DNA from: Tenacibaculum ovolyticum DSM 18103
GTDB taxonomy: Bacteria > Bacteroidota > Bacteroidia > Flavobacteriales > Flavobacteriaceae
Direction: 5' to 3'
NCBI RefSeq assembly: GCF_000430545.1
Contig: NZ_AUMF01000021.1
Span: 1 to 64,000, forward strand
DNA length: 64,000 nt
The notes beneath the pieces were generated by a model. That model worked only from the letters and a program-made list of their open reading frames with translations, was not told the origin of the DNA and made no database searches. Position numbers and translations under genes: made by a program. This document shows, piece by piece, positions 19,308-27,884 of the stretch. Each line of letters begins with the position of its first letter. Positions within the stretch are counted from its first letter, which is position 1.

Positions 19308-20399
19308 ATGGAAAATAAAAGCAGCAATAACCCTGAGGATGAAATTAATTTATTAGAGTTATTTAAAATAGTATGGAAGGGTAAAAAAACTTTAATTCGT
19401 TTTATAACTATATTTGGATTGATCGGTTTGTTTATAGCTATCTTCTCTGAAAAAGAATACATAGCTTCTACTACATTAGTTCCTCAAACAACGAGTAATA
19501 AAGTTGGAGGTAATTTAGGAGGGTTAGCAGCCATGGCGGGAATAAATTTAGGAGGAGGGAATGTAAATGAAAACATCTCCCCTAATTTATATCCTAAAAT
19601 TGTAAAAAGCATACCTTTTCAAAAAGAATTGCTAAATGTACCTTTAAAATTAAATGCTAAAAATAAAAAAATAACTTATAAAGAATATTACGAAAATCAT
19701 AAAAAAATAGGTGTTCTTTCTTTTATTAAGAGCTATACTATAGGCCTTCCTAGTAAGTTTTCTGGTTTGTTTAAAAGTAAAAAAAATGCTCTAGAAGAAG
19801 TATCAAAAGACTCTATTTATAGAGTGTCAAAAGAAGAAAATACTCTTTTTAAACAGTTAGAAGATCAATTAAGTTTAGATATTAATGGTAAAGAAGGGGT
19901 TGTTAAAATATCTTTTTCAATGCCAGAGGCATTAGCTTCTGCACAAATGACTAAAAAGGTACAAGAGTTATTACAGAAGGCAATAACTAATTTCAAAACA
20001 CAAAAAGCAAAGGATGAATTTAAATTCATTCAAGAGAGATACAAAGAATTAAAAAAAGATTTTATTAAAAAGCAAGCCATCTTAGCTCGTTTTAGGGATA
20101 AAAATATTAGGTTAATAACATCAAGATCTCAATCACATTTAGAAAGACTTCAGTCTGAATCTAATCTTGCATATAGTATTTATTCTGAGTTAGCAAAACA
20201 ACTAGAGACACAGAAAATAAAGTTAAAGGAAAATACTCCTGTTTTTACGGTAATAAATCCTGTAAGTGTACCTGTTATAAAATCAAAGCCTAAAAGATTA
20301 TTAATATTTATAGTTTGGTTGTTTGTTGGAACAACTTTAGGTATAGGTTTTGTTTTTGGAAAAAAATGGGTTAATGATTTTAAAATAAATAGTAAATGA
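19308..20399 (+). CDS. Wzz-type chain-length determinant protein
   Basis: Inner-membrane polysaccharide co-polymerase that sets chain length. The 363-aa protein has the classic layout: cytoplasmic N-terminus, first TM near residues 35-51, a large periplasmic domain rich in coiled-coil-forming residues (about 200-310), a proline-containing VINPVSVPVIKSKPKR segment before the second TM (about 333-350), and a short cytoplasmic tail. There is no fused tyrosine kinase domain, so it belongs to the Wzz/O-antigen class rather than the Wzc class. It starts 2 nt after the export gene and overlaps ugd by 4 nt. Confidence 0.85.
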   Translation: MENKSSNNPEDEINLLELFKIVWKGKKTLIRFITIFGLIGLFIAIFSEKEYIASTTLVPQTTSNKVGGNLGGLAAMAGINLGGGNVNENISPNLYPKIVKSIPFQKELLNVPLKLNAKNKKITYKEYYENHKKIGVLSFIKSYTIGLPSKFSGLFKSKKNALEEVSKDSIYRVSKEENTLFKQLEDQLSLDINGKEGVVKISFSMPEALASAQMTKKVQELLQKAITNFKTQKAKDEFKFIQERYKELKKDFIKKQAILARFRDKNIRLITSRSQSHLERLQSESNLAYSIYSELAKQLETQKIKLKENTPVFTVINPVSVPVIKSKPKRLLIFIVWLFVGTTLGIGFVFGKKWVNDFKINSK

Positions 20400-21721
20400 A
20401 TATAGCAGTTGTAGGATCGGGTTATGTAGGCTTAGTTTCTGGTACTTGTTTTTCTGAAATGGGAAATAAGGTTACTTGTGTTGATATTGATCAAAATAAA
20501 ATAAATAAATTAAATCAAGGAGTTGTTCCTATTTATGAGCCAGGTTTAGAGAAAATGGTTCTTAAGAATATTAAACAAAAAACACTTTTTTTTACAACGA
20601 AATTAGAAGAAGTTATTTCAGATGTAGAAATTATTTTTATTGCTGTTGGAACACCTATGGGAGATGATGGAGCTGCTGATTTACAATATGTTTTGGCAGT
20701 TGCAAATGAAATTGGTCAAAAAATGAACAGTCGTCTGATAGTTGTGGACAAATCTACTGTTCCTGTTGGAACTGCTGATAAGGTGAAGGAAACGATTCAA
20801 AAGCAATTAGATATTAGAAATGTTTCAATTGAATTTGATGTTGTATCAAATCCAGAGTTTTTAAAAGAAGGAGATGCTATTAATGATTTTATGAAGCCAG
20901 ATCGTGTAGTTATTGGTGCGGAAACTGAATATGCTTTTGATAAAATGAGACAATTGTATTCCCCATTTACAATGTCACATGATCGTTTTATTACTATGGA
21001 TATTCGTTCAGCAGAAATGACTAAGTATGCTGCTAACGCAATGTTAGCTACAAAAATTTCATTTATGAATGAAATTTCAAATATATGTGAAAGAGTAGGA
21101 GCTGATGTTAATAACGTAAGAATAGGTATTGGATCAGATACAAGAATTGGATATAGTTTTATTTATCCAGGAGCTGGTTATGGAGGTTCTTGTTTTCCTA
21201 AGGATGTAAAAGCACTTAAAAGGATAGCAGCAGAAAACGGATATGATGCACAGTTAATAACATCAGTAGAAGATGTTAATAATCGTCAGAAATTTGTAAT
21301 TGCTGAAAAAATAGTAAAAAGATTTGGTGAGAACTTATCAGGGAAAAAGTTTAGCCTTTGGGGTTTAGCCTTTAAGCCTGGGACGGATGATATGAGAGAG
21401 TCACCCGCTATTTATGTGGTAAAAGAACTTGTCAAGAGGGGAGCTAGGGTTAAAGCATATGACCCTAAGGCAATGGAAGAAGCTCAACATTTTTATTTAA
21501 AAGATGTTGAAGGAGTTTCTTATTTTAATTCAAAATATGATGTTTTAAAAGATACTGATGCTTTAATTATGTTAACGGAATGGAAGGAATTTCGTTCTCC
21601 AGATTTTTCTGAAATAAAAAAGCAATTAAATACACCTATAATTTTTGATGGAAGAAATCAATATAATGTATTTAAACTAGAAGAGAAAGGTTTTGAATAT
21701 CATCAAATAGGAAAAAAATAA
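20396..21721 (+). CDS. ugd: UDP-glucose 6-dehydrogenase
   Basis: Oxidises UDP-glucose to UDP-glucuronate with two NAD+. The 441-aa enzyme is intact: Rossmann motif GSGYVGLVSGTCF, ESTVP-like DKSTVPVGTA, NPEFLKEGDA, catalytic cysteine at about residue 266 in GYGGSCFPKD, and C-terminal GLAFKPGTDDMRESP. Its ATG overlaps the stop of the Wzz gene (ATGA) and its TAA overlaps the ATG of the next gene, which is a UDP-glucuronate 4-epimerase-like enzyme using its product. It is the functional copy matching the broken ugd remnant at 16585. Confidence 0.95.
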   Translation: MNIAVVGSGYVGLVSGTCFSEMGNKVTCVDIDQNKINKLNQGVVPIYEPGLEKMVLKNIKQKTLFFTTKLEEVISDVEIIFIAVGTPMGDDGAADLQYVLAVANEIGQKMNSRLIVVDKSTVPVGTADKVKETIQKQLDIRNVSIEFDVVSNPEFLKEGDAINDFMKPDRVVIGAETEYAFDKMRQLYSPFTMSHDRFITMDIRSAEMTKYAANAMLATKISFMNEISNICERVGADVNNVRIGIGSDTRIGYSFIYPGAGYGGSCFPKDVKALKRIAAENGYDAQLITSVEDVNNRQKFVIAEKIVKRFGENLSGKKFSLWGLAFKPGTDDMRESPAIYVVKELVKRGARVKAYDPKAMEEAQHFYLKDVEGVSYFNSKYDVLKDTDALIMLTEWKEFRSPDFSEIKKQLNTPIIFDGRNQYNVFKLEEKGFEYHQIGKK

Positions 21722-22725
21722 TGAAAGTTTTAGTTACAGGAGCAGCAGGTTTTATTGGCTTTCATTTAAGTAAAATACTTTTAGAAAAAGGTTTTGAAGT
21801 TGTTGGTGTTGATAATATCAACGATTATTATGACATCAATCTTAAATACGCTAGGTTAAATGAATTAGGTGTTAAAAGAGAAGATGCAGCCGTTTTTTAT
21901 AAGGAATCGAAGAGTGAGTCAAATGATGATTTTAAATTTATCAGACTTAATTTAGAAGATAAAATAGAATTAGTTGAGTTATTTAGAAGTGAAAAGTTTG
22001 ATGTTGTTTGTAATTTAGCTGCACAGGCAGGTGTTCGTTATAGCATTGAAAACCCTGATGTATATATTCAAAGTAATATTGTAGGATTCTTGAATATTCT
22101 TGAATGCTCTAGGAATTATGCTATAAAACATTTGGTATATGCGAGTAGTTCTAGTGTGTATGGTGCAAATGCAAAAATCCCTTTTTCAGAGAAAGATAAA
22201 GTAGATGCCCCTGTAAGTCTGTATGCAGCAACCAAAAAGAGTAATGAGTTAATGGCGCATAGTTATAGCCATTTATATAATATACCTACAACAGGTTTGC
22301 GCTTCTTTACTGTTTATGGACCATGGGGAAGACCAGATATGGCTCCGATGTTATTTGCCGAGGCAATTAGCAATGAGAAACCGATTAAGGTGTTTAATAA
22401 CGGTGATATGGAGCGTGATTTTACTTATATAGATGACATTGTAGCAGGAGTAAGTAAAATTATCGAAAAACGAATTTCGGATAGAAATTTATATAAAATA
22501 TATAACATTGGGAATAATAATTCTGTAAAATTGTTAGATTTTATAAAAGAAATAGAAGACAATTTAGATATTAAAGCACAGAAAAACATGTTACCTATGC
22601 AAATGGGAGATGTTAAAAGAACTTGGGCTGATGTAGATGATTTAATCAAAGATTATAACTATAAGCCTAGCACGTTACTATCAAAAGGTATTAAAGAGTT
22701 TATTAATTGGTTTAAAAAATATTGA
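21721..22725 (+). CDS. UDP-glucuronate 4-epimerase-like NAD-dependent epimerase
   Basis: Extended short-chain dehydrogenase of 334 aa. It has the N-terminal TGAAGFIGFHLSK NAD motif, VVGVDNINDYYD, the ASSSSVYG strand, a Tyr-x3-Lys pair in LYAATKKSNELM, and FFTVYGPWGRPDMAP, features typical of the UDP-glucuronate 4-epimerase group (Cap1J/LspL type). It would convert UDP-GlcA to UDP-GalA. It is coupled to ugd by a one-base stop/start overlap, which fits sequential action. Confidence 0.88.
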   Translation: MKVLVTGAAGFIGFHLSKILLEKGFEVVGVDNINDYYDINLKYARLNELGVKREDAAVFYKESKSESNDDFKFIRLNLEDKIELVELFRSEKFDVVCNLAAQAGVRYSIENPDVYIQSNIVGFLNILECSRNYAIKHLVYASSSSVYGANAKIPFSEKDKVDAPVSLYAATKKSNELMAHSYSHLYNIPTTGLRFFTVYGPWGRPDMAPMLFAEAISNEKPIKVFNNGDMERDFTYIDDIVAGVSKIIEKRISDRNLYKIYNIGNNNSVKLLDFIKEIEDNLDIKAQKNMLPMQMGDVKRTWADVDDLIKDYNYKPSTLLSKGIKEFINWFKKY

Positions 22726-22732
22726 TAAAAAT

Positions 22733-23743
22733 ATGTTTAAGGATAAAGTATTAATGATTACTGGAGGAACAGGTTCTTTTGGTAATGCAGTATTAAATAA
22801 GTTTTTAGAATCTGATATTAAAGAGGTAAGAATCTTTAGTCGTGATGAAAAGAAACAAGAAGATATGAGAATCCAGTATAAAAATGATAAATTAAATTTT
22901 ATTGTTGGAGATATTCGAGATTTTAAAAGTATTGACAACGCAATGAGAGGAGTAGATTTTCTATTTCATGCAGCAGCTTTAAAACAGGTTCCTTCTTGTG
23001 AGTTTTATCCGATGGAAGCTATTAAAACGAATCTTCTTGGAGCTGAAAATGTATTAGAAGCAGCAGCCTCTAATAATGTTAAAAAAGTCATAGTGTTAAG
23101 TACGGATAAGGCTGTTTATCCCATTAATACAATGGGGATGTCTAAGGCTATGATGGAGAAACTAGCTGTTTCAAAGGCAAGAGATTTTAGAGTAAAAGAA
23201 AACAAAGGAGTTATCTGCGCTACAAGATACGGTAATGTAATGGCTTCAAGGGGGTCAATCATCCCTTTGTTTATTAAGCAAATAAAGGAAGGGTCACCGT
23301 TAACTATAACAAATTCAGCAATGACAAGGTTTATGATGTCTTTAGAAGATTCTGTTAATCTTGTTATTTTTGCTTTTAATAATGCAAAACCGGGTGATAT
23401 ATTTGTTCAGAAATCACCTGCAGCAACAATTTTAATATTAGCAAAAGCATTAAAAGAATTGTTTAATGCTAATAATGAAATCAAAATTATTGGTGCTCGT
23501 CATGGTGAGAAAATGTATGAAACATTATGTGGTAGAGAGGAAATGTCTAAATCTGAAGATATGGGTGATTTTTACAGAGTCCCCGCAGATTTTAGAGATT
23601 TAAATTATACTAAATATGTTCAGGAAGATGGTCCTAGGTTAAAAAATGAGGAATACAATTCTGATAATACAACTATTTTAGATGTTGATGGAATGAAAAA
23701 ATTATTATTAACATTAGATTATGTTAGAGAGGAGTTAAATTAA
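22733..23743 (+). CDS. UDP-GlcNAc 4,6-dehydratase, soluble CapE/WbjB/PseB type
   Basis: Soluble SDR dehydratase of 336 aa that forms a 4-keto-6-deoxy-HexNAc from UDP-GlcNAc, probably with C5 inversion as in CapE/WbjB. Visible: TGGTGSFGNAVLNKF NAD motif, FSRDEKKQEDMR, AAALKQVPSCEFYP, STDKAVYP and the Met-x3-Lys catalytic pair in NTMGMSKAMMEK used by this subfamily instead of Tyr-x3-Lys, then CATRYGNVMASRGS and a C-terminal EYNSDNT segment shared with CapE. The CapF and CapG genes of the L-FucNAc pathway do not follow; two DegT-family genes do, so the 4-keto sugar is more likely aminated. Gap to the next gene is 13 nt. Confidence 0.86.
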   Translation: MFKDKVLMITGGTGSFGNAVLNKFLESDIKEVRIFSRDEKKQEDMRIQYKNDKLNFIVGDIRDFKSIDNAMRGVDFLFHAAALKQVPSCEFYPMEAIKTNLLGAENVLEAAASNNVKKVIVLSTDKAVYPINTMGMSKAMMEKLAVSKARDFRVKENKGVICATRYGNVMASRGSIIPLFIKQIKEGSPLTITNSAMTRFMMSLEDSVNLVIFAFNNAKPGDIFVQKSPAATILILAKALKELFNANNEIKIIGARHGEKMYETLCGREEMSKSEDMGDFYRVPADFRDLNYTKYVQEDGPRLKNEEYNSDNTTILDVDGMKKLLLTLDYVREELN

Positions 23744-23756
23744 AACTGAAAAAACT

Positions 23757-24845
23757 ATGATTCCATTAATTAAAACATTGTTACCTTCTAAAGAAATTCT
23801 AATGCCAAGATTAGAAGAAGTATTATATTCAGGATATATAGCACAAGGAGAAATAGTGAATGAATTTGAAGATAAATTTTCTAAGTTTATTGGAGCTAAA
23901 AATTGTTTGTCGGTTAATAGTGGTACATCAGCTTTACATATCGCTTTAATATTAGCAGGAGTAAAATCAGGAGATGAAGTAATTTCAACAGCAATAACCG
24001 CAGAGCCAACAAATACTGTAATTACTCAAACTGGCGCAAAAATTATTTGGGCAGATATAGATTTAAATACAGGTAATTTATGTCCAGATTCTGTTGAAAG
24101 TAAAATCACTGATAAAACCAAGGCTATTATAGCTGTAGATTATGCTGGTACACCAATTAATATTAAGAGGTTTCAAGAGATAGAAAAAAAATATAATGTA
24201 TCTGTAATTCAAGATGCAGCTCATGCTTTGGGAGCTACTTACCAAGGTGAAAAGTTAGGGAATCATTTTAAATATACAACCTTTTCTTTTCAAGCGATTA
24301 AACATATGACTACTGTTGATGGTGGTATGATTTGTATAAAAGATGATGATGAATTTGAAAGAGCAAAATTAATTCGATGGTTTGGAATTAAAAAAGGTGT
24401 TAGTCGTTTAGAAAATAATATTGAAGTTCAAGGATATAAATATCATATGAATAATGTAAATGCTACAGTTGGAATTGTTCAATTAGAAAGCATAAAAAAA
24501 ACTATAGATATTTATATTGAAAATGGTAAATATTATGACGAAGTCTTAAAAGGTATTGATGGGATTGAGTTATTAAATTATTATGAAAACTCTCAACCAT
24601 CCTATTGGTTGTATACCTTAAAAGTAGACAGAAGAGTTGATTTTATAAAGGCAATGGCAAAAAACGGAATTATGGCTTCCGAGCTTCATAAACGGAATGA
24701 TGTTCATTCACTTTTTTCAGAATTTAAGACTGAGTTGCCAAATGTAGACAAGTTTGAAAAAACATGGGTACATATACCTTCAGGTTGGTGGGTTACAAAA
24801 GAAGATCGAAAGAAAATTGTTAATTGTATAAAACAAGGATGGTAA
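23757..24845 (+). CDS. DegT/DnrJ/EryC1/StrS sugar aminotransferase
   Basis: PLP-dependent aminotransferase that places an amino group on a keto sugar nucleotide. The 362-aa protein keeps all key residues: phosphate-binding SGTSALH at 55-61, the pyridine-nitrogen aspartate D153 in IQDAAHALGA, and the Schiff-base lysine K182 in FSFQAIKHMTTVDGG. Placed right after a 4,6-dehydratase, it most likely aminates C4 of the 4-keto-6-deoxy sugar; use in the GlcNAc3N-uronate route at C3 is an alternative. The following gene is a paralogue that has lost the lysine; both end with a shared GWWV motif. Confidence 0.9.
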   Translation: MIPLIKTLLPSKEILMPRLEEVLYSGYIAQGEIVNEFEDKFSKFIGAKNCLSVNSGTSALHIALILAGVKSGDEVISTAITAEPTNTVITQTGAKIIWADIDLNTGNLCPDSVESKITDKTKAIIAVDYAGTPINIKRFQEIEKKYNVSVIQDAAHALGATYQGEKLGNHFKYTTFSFQAIKHMTTVDGGMICIKDDDEFERAKLIRWFGIKKGVSRLENNIEVQGYKYHMNNVNATVGIVQLESIKKTIDIYIENGKYYDEVLKGIDGIELLNYYENSQPSYWLYTLKVDRRVDFIKAMAKNGIMASELHKRNDVHSLFSEFKTELPNVDKFEKTWVHIPSGWWVTKEDRKKIVNCIKQGW

Positions 24846-24852
24846 AAATAAT

Positions 24853-25929
24853 ATGATACCAATATTTAAACCATATATGCCAGAAAATTTATCAAAAGGA
24901 ATAGAAGAAATACTCTATTCAGGTAAATTAGCTTTCGGTGAAAAGGGAAAGGAATTTGAAGAGAAATTATCAAAGTACATAGGTAATGAAAAAACACTAA
25001 CGGTTAGTTCATATAATCATGCACTGTTAATTGTTTTATCAACATTAGGATTAAAACCAGGAGATGAAGTAATTGCTTCTCCAGTAAGTTGTTTAGCGTC
25101 TAACCAACCTTTTGTTGTGAAAGGTTTAAAAGTCGTTTGGGCTGATGTAAATCCATTTTCAGGTGCATTGTTGGTTGAAGATGTTCGTTCTAGAATAACA
25201 CCTAAAACAAAAGCTATTTTTCATAATCATTATTGTGGGTATTTAGGTCATATTAATGAAATGAATGCTTTAGGAAAAGAATATGGAATACCTGTAATAG
25301 ATGATTGTATAGAGGCTTTTGGATCTGAATTAAGCGGAAATAAAACAGGTAACTTAGGAACAGATATTACTGTTTTTTCATTTCAAACTGTACGTTTACC
25401 TAATACTATTGATGGAGGAGCCATTGTTTTTAACGATGAGGAAATGTTTGATAAAGCTAAAAAAATACGTGATTATGGTATTGAAAGAAGCTCTTTTAGA
25501 GATGAATTAAATGAAATTAATCCTAATTGTGATATTCTTTTAGAAGGGTATGGAGCGCTTATGGGAGAGGTTAATTCATTTATAGGTTTACATCAAATGA
25601 ACGAAATAGATGTGTTATTGAAAAAACAGCGAAATAATGCCGAGTTTTGGAATGATAAAATAAAAGAAATGTCTGATATCACTTCTTTAGAAATGAATCC
25701 AAATTCATCTCCTAATAATTGGGTGTATGGAGTTATAACACAAGATAAAATAGAAACTATAAAATCGTTTAGAAACCAAGGTTTTTATGCAACAAGTGTA
25801 CATATAAATAACAATATTTATAGTGTTTTTAATAATAATGTAGAACTAAAAGGGGTTTCAGAATTTATGAATAATTTTGTAGCACTTCCATGCGGATGGT
25901 GGGTAAATACAGAAAAAGATGAAAAATAG
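24853..25929 (+). CDS. DegT-family pseudo-aminotransferase lacking the PLP lysine
   Basis: The 358-aa protein is a paralogue of the preceding aminotransferase: same start (MIP-F/IK-P), same FSFQ...TxDGG block, same C-terminal GWWV. Yet the Schiff-base lysine is arginine R181 (codon CGT at 25393-25395), and the phosphate-binding SGTSALH is replaced by SSYNHALL near residues 52-59. The aspartate that would contact the PLP ring (D151) is kept. It is therefore unlikely to act as a normal transaminase. It may be a non-catalytic subunit forming a heterodimer with its neighbour, or have a different chemistry, as in ColD where histidine replaces the lysine. The C-terminus stops about 10 residues earlier than the paralogue and overlaps the next gene by 11 nt. 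Confidence 0.85.
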   Translation: MIPIFKPYMPENLSKGIEEILYSGKLAFGEKGKEFEEKLSKYIGNEKTLTVSSYNHALLIVLSTLGLKPGDEVIASPVSCLASNQPFVVKGLKVVWADVNPFSGALLVEDVRSRITPKTKAIFHNHYCGYLGHINEMNALGKEYGIPVIDDCIEAFGSELSGNKTGNLGTDITVFSFQTVRLPNTIDGGAIVFNDEEMFDKAKKIRDYGIERSSFRDELNEINPNCDILLEGYGALMGEVNSFIGLHQMNEIDVLLKKQRNNAEFWNDKIKEMSDITSLEMNPNSSPNNWVYGVITQDKIETIKSFRNQGFYATSVHINNNIYSVFNNNVELKGVSEFMNNFVALPCGWWVNTEKDEK

Positions 25930-26851
25930 AAATAAATTTGATTATGGAATAATAGACCCTTGTGAAATTCGATATAAAGAATTGCATAATGCTTTATTTA
26001 AAGGAGCATCAATTTCCAATGATTGGATTAGTTGGTATCATAAGGATATTCCAAATACGTTAAATTCTGAAACAATAACTTATGCTGCTTTTGATGGGGA
26101 TATTTTAATTGGAATTTGGAGTGTTGAACCTAAATTAATGAATTTAAATGGCAAAAAAATTAATGTCGGAAGATGTTTTGCTGTAGGTATCCATGAAGGC
26201 TATAGAAGACTTGGGTTATTTGTTTCTTTAAGTGAGTTTGCAATTAAATCCGAAAAAGAAAGAGGAGAGTTTGAATATGTTTTAGGATTTCCTCAAAAAG
26301 GGAGGTCTGTTATTGGAGGGCATTTAAAAGCAGGCTGGGAACATGTACAAGAGATTGATATTTATAGTATTTCTACATTTGAGAAAGATGACGAATATTC
26401 TTTCTCTAATGTAGAAATAATAAAAAATTTTGAGTCAATTAAATTTCCATCAAATATAAATGGAAGTTTAATTGAAAACCCTGAATATAAAAATACTAGA
26501 TGGCTTAACCATCCTGATTTATATTACATATGCTTAAAATATAAAAAATCATTTTTGATTTTAAAAGTATATTCTAATTTTTGTCATATAGTTGATTTTA
26601 ATGGTGAAAGAAAAGAAGTGTCTCATCTTTTAAAGTCTGCTAAAGTTTTAGCATATAGACATGGATGGGAAGAAATTAATATTTGGGCAGGAGAAAATGA
26701 ATTTTTTATTAATGAAATAAAGAAAACAGGTTTTACAAAAGGAGCTAAATACGGACTGCCAATCTCTATGATAGCAGTTAGAATAAATAAAACTATCCCT
26801 TTATCGTTAGAAATGTGTCATCTTCAAATGGGGATTGAAGAAGGATATTAA
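25919..26851 (+). CDS. GNAT-fold N-acyltransferase
   Basis: A 310-aa protein with one recognisable GNAT domain in the first half: strand ITYAAFDGDILIGIWSV and the acyl-CoA pyrophosphate loop VGIHEGYRRLGLFVSLSEFA near residues 95-115 (R-R-x-G-x form). The second half (about 170-310) has no motif I can name but could be a second degenerate GNAT domain. In this context, behind an aminotransferase pair and before FabH- and FabG-like genes, the natural guess is transfer of an acyl group to a sugar amine. The acyl donor (CoA or ACP) is not visible from sequence. Starts inside the end of the preceding gene (11-nt overlap). Confidence 0.7.
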   Translation: MKNRNKFDYGIIDPCEIRYKELHNALFKGASISNDWISWYHKDIPNTLNSETITYAAFDGDILIGIWSVEPKLMNLNGKKINVGRCFAVGIHEGYRRLGLFVSLSEFAIKSEKERGEFEYVLGFPQKGRSVIGGHLKAGWEHVQEIDIYSISTFEKDDEYSFSNVEIIKNFESIKFPSNINGSLIENPEYKNTRWLNHPDLYYICLKYKKSFLILKVYSNFCHIVDFNGERKEVSHLLKSAKVLAYRHGWEEINIWAGENEFFINEIKKTGFTKGAKYGLPISMIAVRINKTIPLSLEMCHLQMGIEEGY

Positions 26852-26870
26852 AATAAATAAAATAATTTTG

Positions 26871-27863
26871 ATGAAACAGCTCGTTAGAAATGCTAGAATT
26901 ATTGGAACGGGGTCTTATACACCTGAAAAAATATATACAAATGAGTATTTAGAAACTATTTTACCAACAAATTCAAAATGGGTTTTTGATAATTTAGGAA
27001 TAAAAGAAAGACATATTGCTGATGAAAATGAAGCAACAAGTGATTTAGCGTGGAAAGCAGGGAAAAGAGCTATTGAAAATGCAGAGTTATCAAAAGATGA
27101 TATCGATTTAATTATAGTTTGTACAGCAACGCCAGATAGATTAGCTCCTTCAACAGCTTGTATTGTTCAAGACAAATTAAAAGCATATAATGCGGTGGCA
27201 TTTGATGTTTCAGCAGTTTGTAGCGGGTTTTTATTTGGAATGTCTGTCGCTTCCCAATATATATCAAGCGGGGTGTATGATAATGTTCTTGTAATCGGTG
27301 CAGATACCTTTTCCAAAATAACAGATTGGACTAGAAGAGATGCAGTTTTCTTTGGAGATGGAGCAGGAGCAGCGGTAATATCACATTCAAATGTAAATGG
27401 AGGATTCTTAGCTTATAGACTATATTCTGATGGAAGAGGAAAAGAAAATTTTACTATTCCTGGCGGAGGATCAGAATTCCCTACAAGTTCTAAAACACTA
27501 GAGGAAGGAAAGCATTTTTTTCAAATGAATGGAAGAGCTGTTTATGAAACAGCAACAAAAGTATTGCCAAAAGCCATAAATCAAGTTTTGGAAGACACGG
27601 GGCTTACTATTGACGATATCGATTTAATGGTTCCTCATCAACCTAGTATTGGGATTCTAAAGAAAACCGCAGAATTGATCGGATTACCTTTTGAAAAAGT
27701 TATGACGAATATGGATAGATATGCAAATACTTCTGGAGGTACTTTACCTATTTTATTAGATGAAGTACATAGATCTGGGAAAATTAAAAAAGGAGATAGA
27801 ATTCTTTTTGCGGCTGTTGGTAGTGGTTGGACATATGGGGCGTCAATTATAAAATGGGTTTAA
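26871..27863 (+). CDS. 3-oxoacyl-ACP synthase III (FabH-like), polysaccharide-locus copy
   Basis: Thiolase-fold condensing enzyme that joins an acyl-CoA starter to malonyl-ACP. From ATG 26871 it is 330 aa, a normal FabH length, and the triad is complete: C117 in SAVCSGF, H256 in VPHQPSI, N286 in YANTSGG. The C-terminal GSGWTYGASIIKW matches the FabH end. An upstream in-frame TTG at 26835 lies inside the preceding gene and is unlikely to be used. Its place in a sugar locus, next to a FabG-like reductase and a GNAT, suggests it makes a dedicated short beta-ketoacyl chain for sugar decoration rather than membrane lipid. Confidence 0.88.
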   Translation: MKQLVRNARIIGTGSYTPEKIYTNEYLETILPTNSKWVFDNLGIKERHIADENEATSDLAWKAGKRAIENAELSKDDIDLIIVCTATPDRLAPSTACIVQDKLKAYNAVAFDVSAVCSGFLFGMSVASQYISSGVYDNVLVIGADTFSKITDWTRRDAVFFGDGAGAAVISHSNVNGGFLAYRLYSDGRGKENFTIPGGGSEFPTSSKTLEEGKHFFQMNGRAVYETATKVLPKAINQVLEDTGLTIDDIDLMVPHQPSIGILKKTAELIGLPFEKVMTNMDRYANTSGGTLPILLDEVHRSGKIKKGDRILFAAVGSGWTYGASIIKWV

Positions 27864-27884
27864 AAAAATAATTATAAAAAATAT

